Source of the DNA: Candidatus Neomicrothrix sp. UBA6944
GTDB taxonomy: Bacteria > Actinomycetota > Acidimicrobiia > Acidimicrobiales > Poriferisodalaceae
NCBI GenBank assembly: GCA_002448715.1
Contig: DJZU01000094.1
Coordinates: forward strand, 1 to 9,851
Reading direction: 5' to 3'
DNA length: 9,851 nt
In this document: piece by piece, positions 5,476 through 9,851 of the stretch
How the letters are laid out: every line of letters begins with the position of its first letter
Numbering within the stretch: position 1 is the first letter of the stretch
Notes under the pieces: generated by a model
What the model was told of the DNA's origin: nothing
The model's input: only the letters and a program-made list of their open reading frames with translations
Databases searched by the model: none
Position numbers and translations under genes: made by a program

Positions 5476-5482
5476 CCCTCTT
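5476..5482 (-). promoter_or_regulatory. Ribosome binding site of the HD-domain gene
   Basis: Minus-strand AAGAGGG, four bases before the ATG at 5471. It supports this start. Confidence 0.65.
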
Positions 5483-5509
5483 TTATCGTGCTGATTCAAT
5501 GATAACCGC

Positions 5510-5515
5510 TGTCAA
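5510..5515 (-). promoter_or_regulatory. Consensus -35 hexamer (TTGACA) upstream of the HD gene
   Basis: A perfect TTGACA on the minus strand lies about 40 bases upstream of the HD start codon. The -10 position at 17-base spacing reads AGCACG, a poor match; a GATAAA at 22-base spacing is the nearest A+T-rich candidate. Either the promoter is activator-dependent or the match is chance. Confidence 0.35.
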
Positions 5516-5598
5516 TGGAGAGTTTCTTCTGGACATCTTGTAAGAGGCGCCCTCACCCGTGGCCCCGTGTTGCAGGTAGATAAGGAAGCCGATAGAAC

Positions 5599-5604
5599 TA
5601 TATT
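5599..5604 (+). promoter_or_regulatory. Candidate -10 box (TATATT) of the aldehyde dehydrogenase gene
   Basis: TATATT lies 31 bases before the ATG at 5636, allowing a short leader with the GAAGGA ribosome binding site. TTGCAG at 5570-5575 would be a -35, but its 23-base spacing is too long. Confidence 0.4.
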
Positions 5605-5623
5605 AAGTACACCAAACATGATC

Positions 5624-5629
5624 GAAGGA
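5624..5629 (+). promoter_or_regulatory. Ribosome binding site of the aldehyde dehydrogenase gene
   Basis: GAAGGA, six bases before ATG 5636; standard spacing. Confidence 0.75.
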
Positions 5630-5635
5630 TGAGAC

Positions 5636-7066
5636 ATGGAACTCAGCGCCAACTTAGGCCGTTTCTATATCAATGGAGAATGGGTTGAACCTTCTACCGA
5701 CGCCACTGTCGAAGTTATAAATCCTGCTACGGAAGCCCCTATCGCGTCCATAGCGATGGGTACGCCGACTGACGTAGATGCTGCCGTTGAGGCTGCGCAA
5801 GCCGCATTCGAAAGTTACTCACAAACGTCAGTTGAATACCGTACTGATCTCTTAAATCGCATTACGGCGCTTTTAGGTGAGCGCTCAGAAGACCTAGCAA
5901 ACCTCATTTCGGCTGAAATGGGTGCCCCGAAGGGCCTGGCTAAGGCAGCACAAGCTCCAACAGGGGTAGCTCATTTTGCGACTATGGCTCAGATCCTGGG
6001 CTCGTTCGAGTTTGAAGAACAGGTTGGGAAATCGTTAGTCACCAAAGAACCGGTCGGAGTCGTGGGGATGATCACACCTTGGAACTGGCCCCTCAACCAG
6101 ATTGCTTGCAAAGTAGCGCCAGCCCTCGCTGCGGGTTGCACGATGGTGTTGAAACCTTCTGAGGTGGCACCATTAAACGCCATCCTGTTTGCTGAATTGT
6201 TAGATGAAGCGGAAGTTCCAGCAGGAGTTTTCAACTTGGTTAATGGCGATGGGCCTTCGGTAGGAGCTCACCTGTCAGCGCATCCTGGAGTTGACATGAT
6301 GTCATTTACGGGTTCAACGCGGGCAGGAGTAGAGGTAGCTCGAAACGCTGCCCCGACAGTAAAGCGCGTCGCTCAGGAACTCGGTGGAAAGTCCGCGAAC
6401 ATTATTCTTGACGATGCTGACCTGGCTGAGGCTGTAGGTCGCGATGCGTTCGGAATGTGCACGAACTCAGGCCAATCCTGTAACGCTGCTACGCGAATGT
6501 TCGTGCCATTTGACCGCATGGAAGAAGCGGCGGCTATAGCCAAGGGCTCAATGGAATCGGTTTCGGTCGGGGATCCGACAAGCGATGGAACAATTATCGG
6601 TCCAGTAGTTTCTGAAGTGCAGTGGAACAAGATTCAGGCTTTGATCGAGGCTGGAATCGAAGAAGGAGCCACCCTAGTCACTGGCGGAACTGGACGCCCC
6701 GAGGGCTTGGATAGTGGCTACTTTGTTCGACCCACACTGTTTGCAAACGTAACCAATGACATGCGGATCGCTCAAGAAGAAATATTTGGCCCCGTGCTAG
6801 TAATGATCGGCTACGAGGATGATGATGACGCAGTACGTATGGCCAATGAAACGCTTTATGGCCTGTCGGGCTATGTATCTGGCAGTCAAGAAAGAGCGAT
6901 GTCTGTCGCTCGGAGAATCCGAAGTGGCAATGTCCATGTGAACGGAGCGGGACCAGATTTCAACGCTCCTTTCGGCGGCTATAAACAGTCTGGTAACGGC
7001 CGTGAATGGGGCAAACATGGCTTTGAAGAGTTTCTGGAAATCAAGGCCATAATGGGAGCCGGCTGA
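5636..7066 (+). CDS. NAD(P)-dependent aldehyde dehydrogenase
   Basis: A 476-residue full-length member of the aldehyde dehydrogenase superfamily, oxidising an aldehyde to the acid in the cytosol with NAD+ or NADP+. The catalytic set is complete: N150 in ITPWNWPL, the FTGST nucleotide motif (224-228), general base E248 in QELGGKS, nucleophile C282 in NSGQSCNA, and the EEIFGPV motif (381-387) with E382. The N-terminus FYINGEWVEP and the C-terminal PFGGYKQSGNGREWG are standard. K173, in VLKPSEVAPL, is the usual cofactor lysine. The substrate cannot be told from sequence; an actinobacterial broad-specificity catabolic ALDH is likely. It has a clear ribosome binding site and is divergent from the HD oxygenase gene, so an aldehyde produced by a neighbouring oxygenase is a possible substrate (inference). 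Confidence 0.96.
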   Translation: MELSANLGRFYINGEWVEPSTDATVEVINPATEAPIASIAMGTPTDVDAAVEAAQAAFESYSQTSVEYRTDLLNRITALLGERSEDLANLISAEMGAPKGLAKAAQAPTGVAHFATMAQILGSFEFEEQVGKSLVTKEPVGVVGMITPWNWPLNQIACKVAPALAAGCTMVLKPSEVAPLNAILFAELLDEAEVPAGVFNLVNGDGPSVGAHLSAHPGVDMMSFTGSTRAGVEVARNAAPTVKRVAQELGGKSANIILDDADLAEAVGRDAFGMCTNSGQSCNAATRMFVPFDRMEEAAAIAKGSMESVSVGDPTSDGTIIGPVVSEVQWNKIQALIEAGIEEGATLVTGGTGRPEGLDSGYFVRPTLFANVTNDMRIAQEEIFGPVLVMIGYEDDDDAVRMANETLYGLSGYVSGSQERAMSVARRIRSGNVHVNGAGPDFNAPFGGYKQSGNGREWGKHGFEEFLEIKAIMGAG

Positions 7067-7083
7067 TCATCAAACGTTGACGA

Positions 7084-7102
7084 CTTCGGTTTTTTTGCGA
7101 AG
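7084..7102 (+). terminator. Weak terminator candidate after the aldehyde dehydrogenase
   Basis: A seven-T run (7090-7096) lies 24 bases after the stop codon. The only stem is CTTCG (7084-7088) / CGAAG (7098-7102), which places the T-run inside the loop rather than after the stem, so this is not a classical terminator. Confidence 0.25.
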
Positions 7103-7141
7103 AGTTGAGAGACCGCAACTAATTGGTGTCTTGACCTAAGC

Positions 7142-7147
7142 CATAAT
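7142..7147 (+). promoter_or_regulatory. Candidate leaderless -10 box (CATAAT) of the lipoprotein gene
   Basis: CATAAT is followed by GCACAG and then the GTG start at 7154, placing transcription start at the first base of the GTG. There is no Shine-Dalgarno sequence in between. The TTGACC at 7131-7136 is too close to serve as its -35. Confidence 0.5.
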
Positions 7148-7153
7148 GCACAG

Positions 7154-9085
7154 GTGAAAGTGCGGCGAATTTATATTGGGTTGCTGGCTTTAGCTGTTTC
7201 GTGCTCCAGTTCAATGGAATCCGGCGGAGACGATTCATCTCAGGGAGGCGCAACGCAGGCTACGTCGACAGTTCATTCTGAGGGCTCAGCGAGCGAAGAC
7301 GTAGAAACAGTCGCTTCAAGCACAACGACGATCAAATCGAGTCACGACGTTGAACCATTTGAGGTAACGGTTGTCGCTCCCGCGAGAGTGACCAGCTACT
7401 CACAGTTCGATGTCTTAGTCCAGTCCGACGAAGAACTAGCCGATGTCACGATCATCTCTGACCGGTTGATTCTGTTGTCTGCGACAGACCGATCGGTAAC
7501 CGTCCTCAGCCCCATTATTCAACAAAGCGAAACGATAGATTTCTCTGTCCATGTCACCGCTATGGATGGGCGATCCCTAAGAGTCGCACACCAAATCGAG
7601 GTCCTTTTGTACGAACATGAGGTGGAACGCACCAGACATCTCAACCCTGCAGATCTAGAAGGAACAGCTACGGAAGATTACGCCGTGTTCAATTTTGGTT
7701 TTGAAACCGTTTTCGTTAGCGAGCGTTACAGCGAGACCTATTGCTACCCAACTGTTAATGACTGCGACGAACGAAATGGGTCGTTTACCGCTGACGCACA
7801 CAACATGATGGTCGGCGACTTCAACGGTGACGGTCACCAAGACCTGGTAGTGGGGTGGGTCATATTCCCCCACACGCTCACTCACAAAGAACGAAGCACA
7901 GTGAGGGTGTATCTGAACGACGGAACTGGTCGCCTGATAGCTGATCCAACGATTTATCTTTCAGGAAAGCCACCGGAACGCAACATGGCATACCGCCTAG
8001 TCGTCGACGACTTCAACCAGGATGGCGTAGATGATATCTTCGCCGGTTCTCAAGGTTTGCTGAAGCTTCTTCCAACTGGGGAGAGAGTCAATGACATGGA
8101 CCCGCATGTTTTGTTGCTGTCTAGTGATGGCAAACTCGTTGACGCTTCAGACAGCATTGATTACCGCGGCACCAGATTTTTCGCTCATGATGCTTCGTCG
8201 GGAGATATAAACGGCGATGGATTTCCGGACGTCTTGGCTGCTCGGACTTTGTTTTTGAATGAAGGAGGAATGGGTTTTGTCAATTCGATTGAAAACCTTC
8301 CTGAGGGATTGCGTCGAAATGATCACTATGTGATGTCGTCCCTGCTCGCAGATTTCAATGGCGACGGGTTAGCTGACCCGGTTCTCTTTTGGGGCGACGA
8401 AATAGATTCCTTGAGTCCTCGACCGGCACAAATAGCGATTAGCGAAAAGCAAAAGCCCAGCGCTGAATGGCCGGTCCAAAGTCTACCAATAGGGCCTTTC
8501 GGACTTGGAACCACCAAATTCAACCATGCAGCCTCTGCAGATATCGACGGTGACGGAGATGCCGACATTGTCATTGGAACAACCAGAACAGGGAGCCTCT
8601 ACTACGTAGGGCGCTTCATCCAAATCCTCCGCAACGACGGCTCAGGAAATTTCACCGACATCAGCCAAGAGGCGATGGGTGAACAACCAAGGGCATTGAA
8701 CTACGAAGATCCAGAAGTCGAGGCGCCGTGCACTGTATGGGGAGAAGGTCAAGTAGTCCTTCTTGACGTAGATAATGATGGTGATGTCGACATTACGGAT
8801 CGGACACATGGCGGCGCGAACGGAGCCAAAGACGCGTGCCCTGGCATAGAGATTTATTTGAACGATGGAAACGGCAGTTTTTCGCGCGATGAATCAACTC
8901 AGTTGGCTTGGGTTCAGCAGTACCAAATTCCTGGTTTTGTATCTTTGGCTCCCACTGAGCATGAAATTGGTAACGCCATTCCAATAGATCTTGACGGGCG
9001 TCTCGGAATTGATTACGTCGCCCACATACGTTCGCCTTGGGGTGGAACATTCGCGTTCCTGTATCAGGTGATGTCCGTGAAGTAA
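7154..9085 (+). CDS. Secreted FG-GAP/VCBS beta-propeller lipoprotein
   Basis: A 643-residue predicted lipoprotein. The signal peptide KVRRIYIGLLALAVSC ends in a lipobox with C17 as the lipidated residue. A Ser/Thr/Glu/Gly-rich linker (18-66) follows, then a probable beta-sandwich (about 67-155) and a propeller. Six FG-GAP calcium-loop motifs of the form DxNxDGxxD occur at 222-230, 286-294, 351-359, 400-408, 463-471 and 538-546, spaced 49-75 residues apart. A seventh, degenerate copy DLDGRLGID (612-620) lies near the C-terminus. Seven copies suit a seven-bladed propeller resembling integrin alpha heads, binding Ca2+ and probably protein or glycan partners outside the cell. Cysteine pairs C197/C204 and C526/C562 could form disulfides. 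It starts at GTG with no ribosome binding site but a leaderless -10. It lies 87 bases after the aldehyde dehydrogenase, with no functional link evident. Confidence 0.9.
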   Translation: MKVRRIYIGLLALAVSCSSSMESGGDDSSQGGATQATSTVHSEGSASEDVETVASSTTTIKSSHDVEPFEVTVVAPARVTSYSQFDVLVQSDEELADVTIISDRLILLSATDRSVTVLSPIIQQSETIDFSVHVTAMDGRSLRVAHQIEVLLYEHEVERTRHLNPADLEGTATEDYAVFNFGFETVFVSERYSETYCYPTVNDCDERNGSFTADAHNMMVGDFNGDGHQDLVVGWVIFPHTLTHKERSTVRVYLNDGTGRLIADPTIYLSGKPPERNMAYRLVVDDFNQDGVDDIFAGSQGLLKLLPTGERVNDMDPHVLLLSSDGKLVDASDSIDYRGTRFFAHDASSGDINGDGFPDVLAARTLFLNEGGMGFVNSIENLPEGLRRNDHYVMSSLLADFNGDGLADPVLFWGDEIDSLSPRPAQIAISEKQKPSAEWPVQSLPIGPFGLGTTKFNHAASADIDGDGDADIVIGTTRTGSLYYVGRFIQILRNDGSGNFTDISQEAMGEQPRALNYEDPEVEAPCTVWGEGQVVLLDVDNDGDVDITDRTHGGANGAKDACPGIEIYLNDGNGSFSRDESTQLAWVQQYQIPGFVSLAPTEHEIGNAIPIDLDGRLGIDYVAHIRSPWGGTFAFLYQVMSVK

Positions 9086-9124
9086 CCGAACACAGGTCAT
9101 TAGAGCTAATACGCTTCCTTCATC

Positions 9125-9851
9125 TCAGAAAGAAGCAGTCGTGGCTCCATACATCTGGCCCTTAGTCTCCCCACGTAAAATTTCGAGCTCCTCTGTGAGA
9201 GCCTTCCGACCAGCTTCAGCTTCGGGATCCTCAGGAAAATAAGACAACTCGGAGGCAGGGTCACCTGCAACTCGCGTTCCAATTAGATATCTCGGCTCGC
9301 TGTAGTCATAAGGACGTGCCCGATGCAGAGCGCGCCTGTTGTCCCATAGCAACGTGTCGCCCACGGTCCAATTATGGCTGTACACGCGGGAGTCATCACT
9401 CACTACATGATCGATGAGGAACTTAATTAATTTCCGGCTCTCTTCACGGCTAAGCCCTGGAATCCCAAAAGCATGTCGTCCGACAAACAAATTAGGTTTC
9501 CCTGTCTCAGGATGAACCTTCACCAAAGGGCGTAGATACGCCTCACCGTGGTACACCTCGCCGTACAAGCCCTCAGCGTTCGTATCCGGAAAGTCTCCCA
9601 GGTCATTCGCTTGGGAAAAGTTCGTGGAATGGAAAGCACTCAGACCCGATATCAGCTCTTTCGTTTGTTCGTCGAGACTCTCGTAGCCTGACCGCAGATC
9701 CGCTAGCTCAGTTTGGCCACCCTCTTCAGGAACTACCACTGCTGACAGCATCGCGACCTTGCTTGAAATTGGCTTGTACGTCGAGTCTGTGTGCCAGGCT
9801 TCGTTCCCAACGTTCGTTCGCATCAGTTGGGACTGAAGGTCATAAATTTTT
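9125..9851 (-). CDS. TauD/TfdA-family 2OG-Fe(II) dioxygenase, N-terminus outside the window
   Basis: The visible 241 codons are the C-terminal part of a TauD/TfdA-type dioxygenase; the frame remains open to the window edge (KIYDLQSQL precedes the Met at 9823), so that Met is internal. Iron ligands are present: H and D of WHTDSTYKPI (His codon at 9791-9793) and the distal H of RRALHRARPYD. The 2OG-binding arginine is in PRYLIGTRVAG. VVPEEGGQTELADLRSGYESL is a family hallmark. Aligned without gaps to TauD, the position of sulfonate-contacting Arg270 is glycine, so taurine is not the obvious substrate; relatives act on phenoxyacetates, alkyl sulfates, sulfonates and others. The gene is convergent with the lipoprotein gene, with a 39-base spacer that holds no terminator. 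Missing residues probably number about 50-90, judged from usual family length. Confidence 0.92.
   Translation of the reverse strand, partial: KIYDLQSQLMRTNVGNEAWHTDSTYKPISSKVAMLSAVVVPEEGGQTELADLRSGYESLDEQTKELISGLSAFHSTNFSQANDLGDFPDTNAEGLYGEVYHGEAYLRPLVKVHPETGKPNLFVGRHAFGIPGLSREESRKLIKFLIDHVVSDDSRVYSHNWTVGDTLLWDNRRALHRARPYDYSEPRYLIGTRVAGDPASELSYFPEDPEAEAGRKALTEELEILRGETKGQMYGATTASF

Noticed and set aside
7131..7147. TTGACC/CATAAT as a -35/-10 pair for the lipoprotein gene
   Set aside because: The spacing is five bases, far too short for a sigma-70-type promoter.
1..9851. CRISPR array, insertion sequence, toxin-antitoxin or phage-defence module
   Set aside because: No regularly spaced repeats, transposase, terminal inverted repeats or defence-type domains are visible; the HD protein is an isolated single-domain gene with an oxygenase-like ligand pattern.

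Overview
The window reads as an ordinary chromosomal stretch from a free-living, probably marine or aquatic, actinobacterium, with the Acidimicrobiia the best guess. The reasons are a base composition of roughly half G+C by eye, a tRNA-Cys/tRNA-Val pair, an LLM-class (F420-type) oxidoreductase, and proteins of the kinds common in environmental actinobacterial genomes. At least two genes appear to have leaderless transcripts, a common actinobacterial habit. This placement is inference; no rRNA or marker gene is present. There is no integrase, transposase, CRISPR array, phage gene, transporter or regulator in the window.

Layout: a tRNA-Cys(GCA) and a tRNA-Val(GAC) lie at the left end (157-357). 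An isopenicillin-N-synthase-like 2OG-Fe(II) oxygenase follows on the plus strand (518-1441), convergent with a minus-strand group: an LLM oxidoreductase (1476-2333), an antibiotic-biosynthesis-monooxygenase (ABM) domain protein (2522-2815) and a RidA-family protein (2945-3340). A strong minus-strand terminator at 2418-2447 separates LLM from ABM. A short divergent region leads to a plus-strand VOC metalloenzyme (3445-3951) and an unrecognised exported, C-terminally anchored membrane protein (3991-4848). That gene is convergent with, and overlaps by four bases, an HD-domain protein of the PhnZ/MIOX-like diiron oxygenase type (4845-5471). Across another divergent region lie an NAD(P)-dependent aldehyde dehydrogenase (5636-7066) and a secreted FG-GAP beta-propeller lipoprotein (7154-9085). 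The right edge holds the C-terminal part of a TauD/TfdA-family dioxygenase (9125-9851, minus), cut by the window.

How the genes may work together: two 2OG-Fe(II) oxygenases, a probable diiron HD oxygenase, an LLM oxidoreductase, an ABM monooxygenase-fold protein, a VOC enzyme and an aldehyde dehydrogenase sit together, with RidA to remove reactive enamine/imine intermediates. This is the profile of an oxidative small-molecule catabolism neighbourhood. The genes are in several short transcription units on both strands, so one pathway is not demonstrated. The most interesting element is the HD oxygenase, whose iron-ligand pattern is intact but whose PhnZ-type substrate latch residues appear replaced. 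No stretch over 300 bases lacks a gene. The largest spacers are 2334-2521, which holds a candidate leaderless promoter and two hairpins, and 5472-5635, which holds divergent control elements.
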